A DNA stretch of 59,562 nt from Glycomyces algeriensis (GCF_027622855.1 NZ_JAPZVR010000002.1:169463-229024), one strand, 5' to 3'; shown: positions 52,053 to 59,562, counted from the stretch's first letter. The notes: generated from the sequence alone by a model not told the origin. Numbers and translations: made by a program.

Positions 52053-52655
52053 TTAGGACTCCTCCTGATTGAGGTCTGCGATCAGTGCTCGTGCTTCGGC
52101 CTCGCTGCGCGCAATGGCGCCCCAGCCGGTGCGGATGCTGCCGTCGTAGCTCATGCCGACCCAGCGGCCCTTCATGTGGACGCCGTGGGGGTGGACGGTG
52201 AAGTAGAAGGTGCCCTTCGAACGCACCGCTCCGTCATCGGCGGCGTACCAGCCGATGAGGACTTCGTTGTCCCACAGGCGAAGTTCGCCCTTCCAGTGGT
52301 ATCCGCCGTCCTCGACTGCGATGCCGCGGGTCGTGGTCTCGATGCGGAGCTGCTCTCCCTGCTGGCGGATCTCGACTTCCTGGGCCGTGATGACTTCCTC
52401 GAAGTCTTTCGAGGTCTGCCAGCTGGTCCACCAGCTTCCGGAAAGGTCGACGCGGTGGGTGGCGAGTCCGGCGAGTTCATCGACAGAGATGCCGAGGGCC
52501 TTGGCGATCTTCACTGCGACAGGCAGTGTCGGGTGAGATTCGCCCGCCTCGTAGCGCCGGATCTGGCGTGCCTCGACGCCGGCCAGCTTCCCGAGCGCGG
52601 CTTGCGAGAGTCCTCGTTCCTCGCGCTTCTCCTGGATGATTTCGTTCATCTCCAC
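52053..52655 (-). CDS. XRE-family regulator with a Trp-rich beta C-terminal domain
   Basis: 200 aa from GTG 52655 (GGGGGAG 8 nt upstream); the frame to 52790 would cross the promoter. HTH_3 ~3-60: IIQEKREERGLSQAALGKLAGVEARQIRRYE (quoted parts) and IAKALGISVDEL. The C-terminal ~130 residues form an unrecognised beta-rich domain with WWTSWQT, HWKGELRLWDNEVLIGWY, GRWVGMSYDG and GWG, lipocalin-like in aromatic pattern and perhaps ligand-sensing. First gene of a coupled pair with cutA, divergent from the small-rep-int operon. It probably acts as the element's switch through the operators at 52675-52795. Confidence 0.87.
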   Translation of the reverse strand: MEMNEIIQEKREERGLSQAALGKLAGVEARQIRRYEAGESHPTLPVAVKIAKALGISVDELAGLATHRVDLSGSWWTSWQTSKDFEEVITAQEVEIRQQGEQLRIETTTRGIAVEDGGYHWKGELRLWDNEVLIGWYAADDGAVRSKGTFYFTVHPHGVHMKGRWVGMSYDGSIRTGWGAIARSEAEARALIADLNQEES

Positions 52656-52674
52656 GGTTTCAGCTCCCCCCAGA

Positions 52675-52694
52675 AGAGGACCTTCTTGTCCTCT
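52675..52694 (-). promoter_or_regulatory. Operator-like inverted repeat in the XRE leader
   Basis: AGAGGAC (52675-52681) / GTCCTCT (52688-52694), 6-bp spacer, ~20 bp upstream of GTG 52655 and within the 5' UTR. It could be a repressor site or RNA hairpin. Confidence 0.55.
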
Positions 52695-52737
52695 AGCAGG
52701 GACTTTACCGTCTTCTTGAAAGAGGTCATTTCCGTCC

Positions 52738-52795
52738 TTGACGCGGTCGTTCATGTCCCCTAGTATAGGGACATAAACGTCCTCCCGCAAGGACG
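52738..52795. promoter_or_regulatory. Overlapping divergent promoters with two operators
   Basis: Rightward: -35 TTGACG (52738-52743), 17 bp, -10 TAGTAT (52761-52766). Leftward: -35 TTGCGG (52790-52785), 17 bp, -10 TATACT (52767-52762). The two -10 hexamers overlap. ATGTCCC-N8-GGGACAT (52753-52774) covers both; CGTCCT-N6-AGGACG (52778-52795) covers the leftward -35. The promoters are mutually exclusive and share one operator set, a bistable-switch layout. Confidence 0.8.
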
Positions 52796-52859
52796 AGAAA
52801 GCCCCAACGAGCTGTCACTCGTCAGGGCTGGATTCCTCAGATTTTGCCAAGGAGATCAG

Positions 52860-53411
52860 ATGTCCTCCCACGCTATCAAGAACCTGACTCGGAAGTCCAT
52901 GCCTTCCTGCTCACAGGCTTCGGGCTGCTGGTGCGGCTGCGGCGAGTGCTTCACCGCCACCGGCTGCGACTGCTCGAACCTCGCCGATGTCTTCGACCGT
53001 GGCGGGATGACCGCTGCTCTCTACTCCTCGTCGGCTTCGACCCGCGACCTCGAAGCGATGGTCTCGATCTCCGAGATCGAGTCCTACGCCATGGAGTCCA
53101 TCGACGCCTTCGGCATCGACGCGTTCGCGGGCCGGATCTCGGACGTGTCCGAGCAGACCGAGAACCGCTCCCGGTGGGAGGCCGCGCAGATGGCCGGGGA
53201 CACCTGGTGGCACAACGCGGTCCACAACCCGCCCCGGAAGAGGGTCGCTCCGCCCGTCGGGCAGCCCTGCCGCGAAGGCTTCATTGCGGCGGCGCGGGAG
53301 AAGATGGCGCGCGGCGAGATCGATTCGCTCGGGCTCGGTCCGACCACGACTGAGCAGGCGTTCGGGCACCTGCGCGGCTCCGGCCTCAACCTCGACATGA
53401 TCGGGCTGTGA
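52860..53411 (+). CDS. Element protein with an N-terminal Cys cluster
   Basis: 183 aa, unrecognised. The N-terminus has eight Cys within ~25 residues (~17-38: CSQASGCWCGCGECFTATGC and then C-S), a likely zinc- or Fe-S-binding knuckle; the rest is polar and helical with NPPRKRVAPPVGQPCREGF. First gene of the element's rightward operon, 85 bp after the divergent promoter, with AAGGAG 5 nt before ATG 52860. Its end overlaps the next gene as GTGA. A replication, excision or transfer accessory role is inferred only from position. Confidence 0.75.
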   Translation: MSSHAIKNLTRKSMPSCSQASGCWCGCGECFTATGCDCSNLADVFDRGGMTAALYSSSASTRDLEAMVSISEIESYAMESIDAFGIDAFAGRISDVSEQTENRSRWEAAQMAGDTWWHNAVHNPPRKRVAPPVGQPCREGFIAAAREKMARGEIDSLGLGPTTTEQAFGHLRGSGLNLDMIGL

Positions 53412-54022
53412 TCGCCATGAGCATGCTCGAAGCGACCACCCTGCACACCACCGAACCCGTTGCCTCCGAAGCGGACCGCGACCGCGCGGCCATGCCGGAA
53501 CCGGGCTGCCCCGGCTTCGACGCCTGGGTCCAGGCCGAGACCGACCGGATGCGGCAAGCGGCCCTCGACGCCGCCGCTCTCGCTGTCGCGACGGCCCCTC
53601 AGATCACTCATGAAGCGGTCATGACCGGCCGGTTCTCCGGTGAGTACGCGGAGGCCCTGTCGGCCCTGGCGCTCGTCGAGGGCATGACCACTGCGAAGGT
53701 GACCGGCCTGGTCCGTGTCGCGATGATGTCGGCGCTGTATCTGGCTGACTGCAAGGTCGCCGATCTGCGCGCGGCCCGCGAACCCGCCGAGATCACCGCC
53801 CTGGCCGCTCCCGTGGTTGACCGGCTCGGGTACCGGCACCTGATCAACCTGCACTACCGCGAAGCGGGGGATATCCGGCAGGGCAATCCCAGCACCGTGT
53901 TCCCCAAGGAAGGGCGGTACGGCGCGGCCGTGGATGCGGCGTACCGGTGGGACTGGCAGCAGATGCCCGAGGAGTGGATCGCCGAGCAGCGCCGCGCGGT
54001 GGGCGGGAAGGCCCGGGGTTGA
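53408..54022 (+). CDS. Element protein of unknown function
   Basis: 204 aa, unrecognised, soluble and helical with an Ala-rich core (~50-120) and a C-terminal WDWQQMPEEWIAEQRRAVG. GTG 53408 overlaps the preceding stop (GTGA) and its own TGA overlaps rep's ATG (TGATG), so the three are translated together. Position before rep matches the small hypothetical genes of pSAM2-like elements. Confidence 0.72.
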   Translation: MIAMSMLEATTLHTTEPVASEADRDRAAMPEPGCPGFDAWVQAETDRMRQAALDAAALAVATAPQITHEAVMTGRFSGEYAEALSALALVEGMTTAKVTGLVRVAMMSALYLADCKVADLRAAREPAEITALAAPVVDRLGYRHLINLHYREAGDIRQGNPSTVFPKEGRYGAAVDAAYRWDWQQMPEEWIAEQRRAVGGKARG

Positions 54023-55389
54023 TGGGCGCCGCTGTGGCGGCCACCGGCGGGGACCGGGAGCTAGTGCAGTTGATGCGCTCTCCCGGCTTCGCCTTGTGGC
54101 GCAAGAAGGTCAAGTCCGTTCACGGCTGCGCGTCCCCGGTCAAACTGCGCGGCTCCTCCCAGGTCACCCGCCGCTCGGACGGCGCGGTCCTCAAGTCCAC
54201 GGCCGGGTCGGTCTGGATCCCGTGCGGTACCCGCCGCGAGGCACTGTGCGAGTCATGCTCCCGGTGGTACGCCGAGGACGCCTTCCACCTCATCCGGGCC
54301 GGGCTCTGCGGCGACGCCTCCAAGGGCATCACCGCAGACGTGGCCGACCGGCCCCGCTGGTTCGTCACCCTCACCCCGCCGAGCTTCGGCCCGGTCCACT
54401 CCCGGATCGTCGGGGCCGGTGGGCGCATGAAGCGGCCCTGCTCCTGCGGGGAATGGCACCGCGAGGCCGACACCCGCCTCGGGCAAGCCCTGGACATGGG
54501 CGCCTACGACTTCGAGGCGGCGGTGCTGTGGCAGGCCAACGCCGGGGAGCTGTGGCACCGATTCACGATCAGCCTCAAGCGGGAACTCGCGCGGCTCGGC
54601 GGCATCCGCGTTGCCGACCTCCCGAACATGGTGCGGCTGTCGTACTCGAAGGTCGCGGAGTACCAGCGGCGCGGCATGGTCCACTTCCACGCCGCGATCC
54701 GCCTGGACGGCCCCGAGGGCGCTACTGCGGCACCTCCGGCGTGGGCCACCAAGGAGGCTCTGGCGACGGCCGTGCGCGCTGCTGCGGCTTCGGCGACGGT
54801 CACCACGGGACGCCGTGACGGGACGGTCCTGGATCTCGCCTTCGGGCGCCAGCTGGACCTGCGCGATATCACCGACCGCGCCGATGCCGGCCAAACCGAG
54901 GACGAGTCCCGGCAGGTCGCGGCCAGTCGCGTGGCCTCCTACGTCGCGAAGTACGCCACCAAGTCCACCGGCTCGCATGAGGGCCCGGACCGCAAGATCC
55001 GCTCGGCGGACGAGATCGAGGACCTGCCGGTGTCGGCGCACCACAAGGCCATGATGCGCACCGCTTGGGAGCTGGGCGGCCTGGAGGCGTATGCCGATCT
55101 CAACCTGCGCCGCTGGGCGCACATGCTCGGCTTCCGGGGCCACTTCCTCACCAAGTCGCGCGCCTGGTCGGTCACCCTCGGGGAGCTGCGGGCCATCCGT
55201 GCCCGGTTCCGCCTCGCCGAGGTCCTGGCCGAGCTCGAGGTCTCCGAGGACGACGTGCTCGTCGTCAACGACTGGGAGGCCGTCTCCTTCGGGCACGACA
55301 ACGATGCGGAACGCGAAGTAGCGCAAGCGATTGCAGCATCAATGATCCAAACAAGACAGACGAGACAACTGAAGGATGGCGACCGATGA
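54022..55389 (+). CDS. RepSA-like replication initiator (HUH rolling-circle type)
   Basis: 455 aa. Cys-rich N-terminal zinc-type motif (CGTRREALCESCSRW, ~74-88), PRWFVTLTPPSFGPVH (conserved T-T-x-P block, ~110-125), CSCGEWH, and the HUH motif MVHFHAAI (~218-225) as His-Phe-His. A catalytic Tyr probably lies in VASYVAKYATKSTG (~309-322), as Y-x3-Y-x3. Supports autonomous rolling-circle copies of the excised element. ATG 54022 overlaps the preceding stop; its end overlaps int as ATGA. No separate origin was identified. Confidence 0.88.
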   Translation: MGAAVAATGGDRELVQLMRSPGFALWRKKVKSVHGCASPVKLRGSSQVTRRSDGAVLKSTAGSVWIPCGTRREALCESCSRWYAEDAFHLIRAGLCGDASKGITADVADRPRWFVTLTPPSFGPVHSRIVGAGGRMKRPCSCGEWHREADTRLGQALDMGAYDFEAAVLWQANAGELWHRFTISLKRELARLGGIRVADLPNMVRLSYSKVAEYQRRGMVHFHAAIRLDGPEGATAAPPAWATKEALATAVRAAAASATVTTGRRDGTVLDLAFGRQLDLRDITDRADAGQTEDESRQVAASRVASYVAKYATKSTGSHEGPDRKIRSADEIEDLPVSAHHKAMMRTAWELGGLEAYADLNLRRWAHMLGFRGHFLTKSRAWSVTLGELRAIRARFRLAEVLAELEVSEDDVLVVNDWEAVSFGHDNDAEREVAQAIAASMIQTRQTRQLKDGDR

Positions 55390-56603
55390 GCGAGGGGACG
55401 GAGAACCCGAAAAGCCGGGCTCGAAAGCAGGCTCGGCGCGGCGATGGCTCGATCTACTGGGACGAGTCGAAGGAGTGCTACGTCGGCTCGATCTCACTGG
55501 GGACCGACCCGAAAGGGCGTCGCATCCGTCCGAGCGTCCGGGGCGAATCGGTCAAGGAGGTCCGCCGCAAGCTCAAGGAACTCAAGGACGACTACGCCGA
55601 CGGGATCGAGCTCGGCGACAAGTACACGGTGGAAGAGGCGGCTCGGGACTGGCTCAAGAGCGGTGTGCGAGGCCGTGAGGACAGCACCATGGAGAACCTG
55701 CATTCCTACACCGAGGTGCACATTATCCCCGGTCTCGGCAAGGCCAAGCTGAAGCGTCTGACGGCCGATCAGGTGGACACGTTCCTAGAAAGCCTGACAG
55801 ACAGGCTTGCGACCAGCACCATTGAGCGGGTGCTGAATACGTTGCGACGCATCATTCGGTTCGCGGAGTCGAGGAACAAGGTTCGCCGGAATGTGGCGCT
55901 CCTGGTCGACCCGCCCAAGGGCAAGGAGGGACGTCCTTCCAAGTCGATGACGCTGGTCCAGGCGCAAGCCGTCCTGCGGGCAAGTCGTGGGTCCTGGATC
56001 CACCCGTACATTGCGCTCTCCGTGTTCACAGGGGTCCGGACCGAGGAAGCGCGGCCCTTGAAGTGGCAGCACACGCACCTGAACCCGGTCAAAGGCGAGA
56101 TCTGCTCCTGCGGCGGCAAGCACCCGGAGACGGAGACGCCGCATGTGGAGGTCTGGCGCTCGGTCCGCACCACGAAAGACACCAAGACTCCGAAGAGCCG
56201 CCGGACCATCGCACTGCCGGCATATGTGGTGACGATCCTGACGGCCTACCGGATCAAGGACCAAATGGAGCGCGAGGACGCCGGGCGTGGCCGAGAGAAG
56301 GTGGAGTACGTCTTCGGAACGGTCAACAACACGGTGCGAGACGCGGCCAACGTCCGGCGTGATCTCCGGAAGATCGTCACCAAGGCCGAGGTGCCTGGAA
56401 GTTGGACGCCCCGGGAGCTGCGTCACACCTTCGTCTCACTGATGTCGGACCAAGGCGCGGATGAGGAGCTGATCGCCGATCTCGTCGGCCATGCGAGGAC
56501 CTCGACAACGCGAACGATCTACCGTCACCAGCTCCGGCCGGTCATTACCAAGGGCGCGGAGCTGCTGGACAAGGCGTTCAGCGAGGGCCTTCTAGAGAGA
56601 TAG
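55386..56603 (+). CDS. Tyrosine integrase of the element
   Basis: 405 aa site-specific recombinase. N-terminal arm-binding region ~15-75 (GDGSIYWDESKECYV...), SAM-like core-binding domain ~80-175, catalytic domain with Arg in FTGVRTEEARPL (~215-226), Lys turn, LRHTFVSL (HxxR box, ~342-349), GHARTSTT (~364-371) and nucleophile Tyr in IYRHQL (~375). It targets tRNA-Val, the attR of which lies 226 bp downstream. ATG 55386 overlaps rep's TGA. The frame back to 55065 overlaps rep and is not real. Confidence 0.95.
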   Translation: MSEGTENPKSRARKQARRGDGSIYWDESKECYVGSISLGTDPKGRRIRPSVRGESVKEVRRKLKELKDDYADGIELGDKYTVEEAARDWLKSGVRGREDSTMENLHSYTEVHIIPGLGKAKLKRLTADQVDTFLESLTDRLATSTIERVLNTLRRIIRFAESRNKVRRNVALLVDPPKGKEGRPSKSMTLVQAQAVLRASRGSWIHPYIALSVFTGVRTEEARPLKWQHTHLNPVKGEICSCGGKHPETETPHVEVWRSVRTTKDTKTPKSRRTIALPAYVVTILTAYRIKDQMEREDAGRGREKVEYVFGTVNNTVRDAANVRRDLRKIVTKAEVPGSWTPRELRHTFVSLMSDQGADEELIADLVGHARTSTTRTIYRHQLRPVITKGAELLDKAFSEGLLER

Positions 56604-56627
56604 AACGGCTCCCTTTTCGGCTCCTCT

Positions 56628-56660
56628 GGCCCTCGACAGCAATGCTGCCGGGGGCCTTTT
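56628..56660 (+). terminator. Terminator of rep-int
   Basis: Outer GGCCC/GGGCC pairs and an inner CAGC-AAT-GCTG stem between 56628 and 56656, then TTTT (56657-56660), 25 nt after the int stop. Confidence 0.65.
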
Positions 56661-56699
56661 CCATTGACAGAAGTCGATGGAATTCGGCCGGAAACACGT

Positions 56700-56728
56700 C
56701 AGACCACATAGGATTCCTATGTGGTCTG
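56700..56728. repeat. 29-bp perfect palindrome next to attR
   Basis: 14-bp arms (56700-56713 and 56715-56728) around a single T; core CACATAGGATTCCTATGTG. AT-richer than its flanks. It could terminate tRNA-Cys transcription (minus strand), bind Int/Xis, or act as a single-strand origin. As DNA it is a near-perfect dyad with no loop. Confidence 0.7.
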
Positions 56729-56742
56729 TCGATGAGCGTTTG

Positions 56743-56816
56743 TGGAGGTGGGTACGGGATTCGAACCCGTGTGCACGGCTTTGCAGGCCGTTACCTAACC
56801 ACTCGGACAACCCACC
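56743..56816 (-). tRNA. tRNA-Cys (GCA), inside the element boundary
   Basis: Identical over all 74 nt to 49463-49536, with encoded CCA. Only 11 nt separate it from tRNA-Val, versus 47 nt and a terminator at the left copy. It lies between int and attR, so it moves with the element if attL/attR are as drawn. Confidence 0.96.
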
Positions 56817-56827
56817 GCGAAAAACTT

Positions 56828-56901
56828 GGTGGACGATACTGGGATTGAACCAGTGACCTCTCCCGTGTCAGGGGAGTGCTCTCCCGCTGAGCTAATCGTC
56901 C
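56828..56901 (-). tRNA. tRNA-Val (GAC), integration target, intact
   Basis: 74 nt with encoded CCA (56828-56830). Acceptor GGACGAT/ATCGTCC, D arm AGCTCAGCGGGAGAGC, anticodon stem around CTGACAC (GAC), T arm CTGGTTCAATCCCAG. Its 3' half is the attR core (56829-56873) and is supplied by the element, keeping the gene functional. Confidence 0.96.
56829..56873 (-). repeat. attR core
   Basis: 45 bp, identical to 49584-49628. Crossover somewhere within this block; anticodon-loop-proximal end is usual for tyrosine integrases in tRNA genes. Confidence 0.88.
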
Positions 56902-56925
56902 GGGATAGCGCTCTTTCGAGCTCCG

Positions 56926-56998
56926 AGCGGACGACCGGGATCGAACCGGCGACCTACACCTTGGCAAGGTGTCGCGCTACCAACTGCGCTACGTCCGC
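56926..56998 (-). tRNA. tRNA-Gly (GCC)
   Basis: 73 nt without encoded CCA (CGG follows the discriminator position as CCG...). Otherwise identical to 41123-41198. Lies 24 nt upstream of tRNA-Val on the minus strand; Gly-Val(-Cys) is a tRNA operon. Confidence 0.95.
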
Positions 56999-57134
56999 AT
57001 GTCATTTCCAGTGGCTTTTTCGTTCCCCTGGCGACGGGATAGAACTTTACCCAATGCCCGACCGAGCGTCCACCGGGGGGTCGGGCCTTCCGGCTTCGGG
57101 CCATGTTGTCGCAGCGCTCTGGCAGAATCCTCCC

Positions 57135-59474
57135 GTGGCTCAAGCTATCGATCAACGCATCGCCGAAGAACTCTCGGTCGGCACCCATCAAGTCCGCTCG
57201 GCCGTCGCGCTCCTCGACGACGGCTCCACCGTCCCGTTCATCGCCCGGTACCGCAAAGAGGCCACCGGGGGCCTCTCCGACGAGCAGCTGCGCGCCCTCG
57301 AGGAGCGCCTGGGTTACCTGCGCGAGTTGGAGGCCCGCCGCAAGGCGGTGCTCGAATCGATCGGCGAGCAGGGCAAACTCACCGATGCGCTCGCCGCGCA
57401 GATCGACGCCGCCGACACGAAGGCGCGGCTCGAGGACCTCTACGCGCCCTTCAAGGTGAAGCGCCGCACGAAGGCGCAGATCGCCCGCGAGGCCGGGCTC
57501 GAACCCCTCGCGGAACTGCTGCTGAGTGATCCCTCACAGGACCCCGAGAGTGCCGCCGCCGCGTTCGTCGACGCCGCGAAAGAGGTGCCGGACACGGCCG
57601 CGGCGCTGGCCGGGGCGCGCGCGATCCTCACCGAGCGGTTCAGCGAGGACGCCGACCTCATCGGCGACCTGCGCGAACGCATGTGGCGGCGGGGCCGGCT
57701 GGTCTCGAAGGTCCGCGACGGGGCCGAGGAGAAGGGCGCGAAGTTCTCGGACTACTTCGACTTCTCCGAGACGTTCACCACGCTGCCCTCGCACCGGGTG
57801 CTCGCGCTCATGCGCGGCGAGAAGGAGGAGGCGCTCTCACTGGCACTCGAGCCGGGTGGGTCCGAGGTGGACGGTGCCGACTGCGAGGGCGTGATCGCCG
57901 CGAAGTTCGGGATCCGGGACGAAGGGCGGCCCGCCGACGCGTGGCTCGCCAAGACCGTCTCGTGGGCGTGGCGCACGCGCATCCTCGTCAAGCTGGGCGT
58001 GGACCTGCGGATGCGGCTGTGGCAGCTCGCCGAGGACGAGGCCGTGAAGGTCTTCGCCGCGAACCTGAAGGACCTGCTGCTCGCGGCCCCGGCCGGGCCG
58101 AAGACCGTGATGGGGCTCGACCCGGGTTTCCGGACCGGCGTGAAGGTGGCCGTGGTCGACCCCACGGGCAAGGTGCTCGACGCGACCGCGATCATGCCGC
58201 ACCAGCCGCAGAACCGCTGGGACGCTTCACTGGCGACCCTCGGCGCGCTCGTGGAGAAGCACGGCGTGCAGCTCATCGCGATCGGCAACGGCACGGCCTC
58301 CCGCGAGACCGACCGCCTCGCGGCCGACCTCATCAAGGCCGTGAACGGCAAGACCGAGTTGGCGAAGATCGTGGTCTCCGAGGCGGGGGCCTCGATCTAC
58401 TCGGCGTCGGCGTACGCGACGAAGGAGCTCCCGGGCATGGACGTGTCCCTGCGCGGGGCCGTCTCGATCGCGCGGCGGCTCCAGGACCCGCTCGCGGAGC
58501 TGGTGAAGATCGAGCCGAAGCACATCGGCGTCGGCCAGTACCAGCACGACCTGACTGAGTCCAAACTCACCAGATCCCTCGAGGCCGTCGTCGAGGACGC
58601 GGTGAACGCGGTCGGCGTGGACCTGAACACCGCTTCCGTCCCGCTCCTGTCGCAGGTGTCAGGGCTCTCCGAGAGCGTGGCCGCGAACATCGTGGCGTAC
58701 CGCGACGAGCACGGCCGCTTCGCCGACCGGAAGGCGCTCCTGAGCGTGCCCCGCCTGGGCCCCAAGGCCTTCGAGCAGGCCGCCGGGTTCCTCCGGGTCG
58801 CCGGCGGGGCCAACCCGCTCGACGCCTCGGCCGTCCACCCCGAGGCCTACCCGGTGGTCGAGCGCATCCTCGCCGCCACGGGCGCGCCGATCGGCGGGCT
58901 CGTGGGCGACGCGAAGACGCTGCGCAAGCTCAAGCCCGGCGACTTCGCCGACGACCGCTTCGGCGTGCCGACGGTCTCGGACATCCTCGCCGAGCTCGAG
59001 AAGCCCGGCCGGGACCCGCGGCCCGAGTTCAAGGCCGCCACCTTCAAGGAGGGCGTGGAGAAGGTCTCGGATCTCAAGCCCGGGATGCTCCTCGAAGGGG
59101 CCGTGACGAACGTCGCGGCCTTCGGGGCGTTCGTCGACATCGGCGTCCACCAGGACGGCCTGGTGCACATCTCGGCGCTCGCCAACCGGTTCGTGTCGGA
59201 CCCGCGCGAGATCGTCAAGCCCGGCGACGTGGTCAAGGTCAAGGTCGTCTCGGTCGACCTGCAGCGCCAGCGCATCGCGCTCACCATGCGCCTCGACGAC
59301 GAGGTGGAGGCCGGCGGCGCCGAACCGCGCGGCGGCGGCCAGCGCCAGGGCGGCGGGAGCAAGGGCGGCAAGGGCGGCGGACGCCAGCAGCAGCCGCGCC
59401 AGCGCGGCGGCCAGCAGGCGGCCCCGCAGAGCGCGATGGCCGAGGCGCTGCGCCGCGCCGGGCTGACGAAGTAG
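57135..59474 (+). CDS. tex: Tex-family RNA-binding transcription accessory protein
   Basis: 779 aa, usual Tex length. Tex N-terminal helical domain ([22 protein letters not shown] [17 protein letters not shown], ~28-45), YqgF-like domain with [10 protein letters not shown] and [11 protein letters not shown] (~325-405), helix-hairpin-helix region ([36 protein letters not shown]), and C-terminal S1 domain ([26 protein letters not shown], quoted parts, ~655-720). A Gly/Gln/Lys/Arg-rich RGG-like tail (~735-765) follows. Start GTG 57135 lies 6 nt after CAGAAT (57123-57128), suggesting leaderless mRNA. Upstream codons of the longer frame overlap the tRNA genes. Confidence 0.96.
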   Translation: MAQAIDQRIAEELSVGTHQVRSAVALLDDGSTVPFIARYRKEATGGLSDEQLRALEERLGYLRELEARRKAVLESIGEQGKLTDALAAQIDAADTKARLEDLYAPFKVKRRTKAQIAREAGLEPLAELLLSDPSQDPESAAAAFVDAAKEVPDTAAALAGARAILTERFSEDADLIGDLRERMWRRGRLVSKVRDGAEEKGAKFSDYFDFSETFTTLPSHRVLALMRGEKEEALSLALEPGGSEVDGADCEGVIAAKFGIRDEGRPADAWLAKTVSWAWRTRILVKLGVDLRMRLWQLAEDEAVKVFAANLKDLLLAAPAGPKTVMGLDPGFRTGVKVAVVDPTGKVLDATAIMPHQPQNRWDASLATLGALVEKHGVQLIAIGNGTASRETDRLAADLIKAVNGKTELAKIVVSEAGASIYSASAYATKELPGMDVSLRGAVSIARRLQDPLAELVKIEPKHIGVGQYQHDLTESKLTRSLEAVVEDAVNAVGVDLNTASVPLLSQVSGLSESVAANIVAYRDEHGRFADRKALLSVPRLGPKAFEQAAGFLRVAGGANPLDASAVHPEAYPVVERILAATGAPIGGLVGDAKTLRKLKPGDFADDRFGVPTVSDILAELEKPGRDPRPEFKAATFKEGVEKVSDLKPGMLLEGAVTNVAAFGAFVDIGVHQDGLVHISALANRFVSDPREIVKPGDVVKVKVVSVDLQRQRIALTMRLDDEVEAGGAEPRGGGQRQGGGSKGGKGGGRQQQPRQRGGQQAAPQSAMAEALRRAGLTK

Positions 59475-59562
59475 ACCGGAGGACTCCAGGAGCGGCCGGC
59501 CGGGGGGGCGGGGGGGGCTGGTAAGCGTGGGGGCGGGGGGGCCCCGGGCGGGAGGGGCCCGA
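59475..59562. other. Low-complexity contig end
   Basis: The last ~70 bases are G runs with isolated other bases, mirroring the C runs at the other end. Likely assembly artefact; no feature supported. Confidence 0.6.

Larger units (their letters stand above)
49584..56873. mobile_element. 7.3-kb integrative element in tRNA-Val (AICE/pSAM2-like, minimal)
   Basis: Bounded by the 45-bp direct repeats 49584-49628 (attL) and 56829-56873 (attR, part of the intact tRNA-Val). Gene order: [non-coding left end] - HEPN-like cargo (+) - cutA and XRE (-) - two small genes, RepSA-like rep, tyrosine integrase (+) - tRNA-Cys - attR. Overlapping rep-int next to a tRNA att site is the signature of actinomycete integrative and conjugative elements such as pSAM2. 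No TraB/FtsK-type translocase, Xis, Pra or Nud homologue is visible, so self-transfer is unlikely without help. Confidence 0.92.

Overview
The window is high-GC actinobacterial chromosome (third codon positions almost all G or C) and reads as one near-complete contig: the first ~80 and last ~70 bases are homopolymer-like C/G runs that look like assembly ends. An SsgA-like sporulation/cell-division protein, a PASTA Ser/Thr kinase, a RamB-type regulator, SsgA and many leaderless promoters point to a filamentous, spore-forming actinomycete. I cannot name the genus with confidence.

Layout. 0.2-6.7 kb: M20 amidohydrolase whose stop codon is the insertion point of a ~200-bp MITE-like inverted-repeat element, a streptogramin-lyase-like beta-propeller gene, gluconokinase with a divergent FadR/GntR regulator, an unrecognised gene, and a secreted cutinase of the PET-hydrolase type. 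6.7-15.9 kb: LuxR regulator, glyoxylate bypass (aceA-aceB) divergent from a RamB-type regulator, metallophosphoesterase, and a hydrolase-TetR operon. 16-28.5 kb: accessory enzymes and regulators (VOC proteins, WYL, AraC, MFS), a short UvrA-like ATPase, a histidine kinase-response regulator pair upstream of an acyl-CoA desaturase, SDR and O-methyltransferase. 28.5-36.3 kb: SsgA-like gene, multicopper oxidase with a membrane partner, pta-ackA and a citrate synthase. 36.5-48.6 kb: PASTA kinase, TetR-controlled DHA2 exporter, tandem tRNA-Gly (one copy carrying a 25-nt D-arm insertion), duplicated GNATs, ArsR pair, phosphoketolase, APH-like kinase, CIRCE-controlled Hsp20. 48.6-49.5 kb: UdgX-type uracil-DNA glycosylase and tRNA-Cys. 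57-59.5 kb: Tex.

Between 49,584 and 56,873 lies a 7.3-kb integrated element inserted in the 3' half of a tRNA-Val gene, bounded by a 45-bp direct repeat. It carries a tyrosine integrase, a RepSA-like HUH replication initiator, two small overlapping genes, a regulator (XRE)-CutA operon facing them across a compact divergent promoter/operator switch, a second tRNA-Cys, and one strikingly lower-GC cargo gene (450 aa) with a C-terminal HEPN-like Rx6H motif that I read as a candidate ApeA-type anti-phage effector. No TraB-type translocase and no excisionase were found, so it resembles a minimal or mobilisable relative of the actinomycete AICEs (pSAM2 type). This element is the most interesting part of the window.

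Physiologically, phosphoketolase, pta-ackA, citrate synthase, isocitrate lyase and malate synthase together make a C2 (acetyl-phosphate/acetate/acetyl-CoA) theme. A second general theme is leaderless expression: about a dozen genes have a TANNNT-like -10 hexamer ending 6-7 nt before the start codon, which fixes several start sites.
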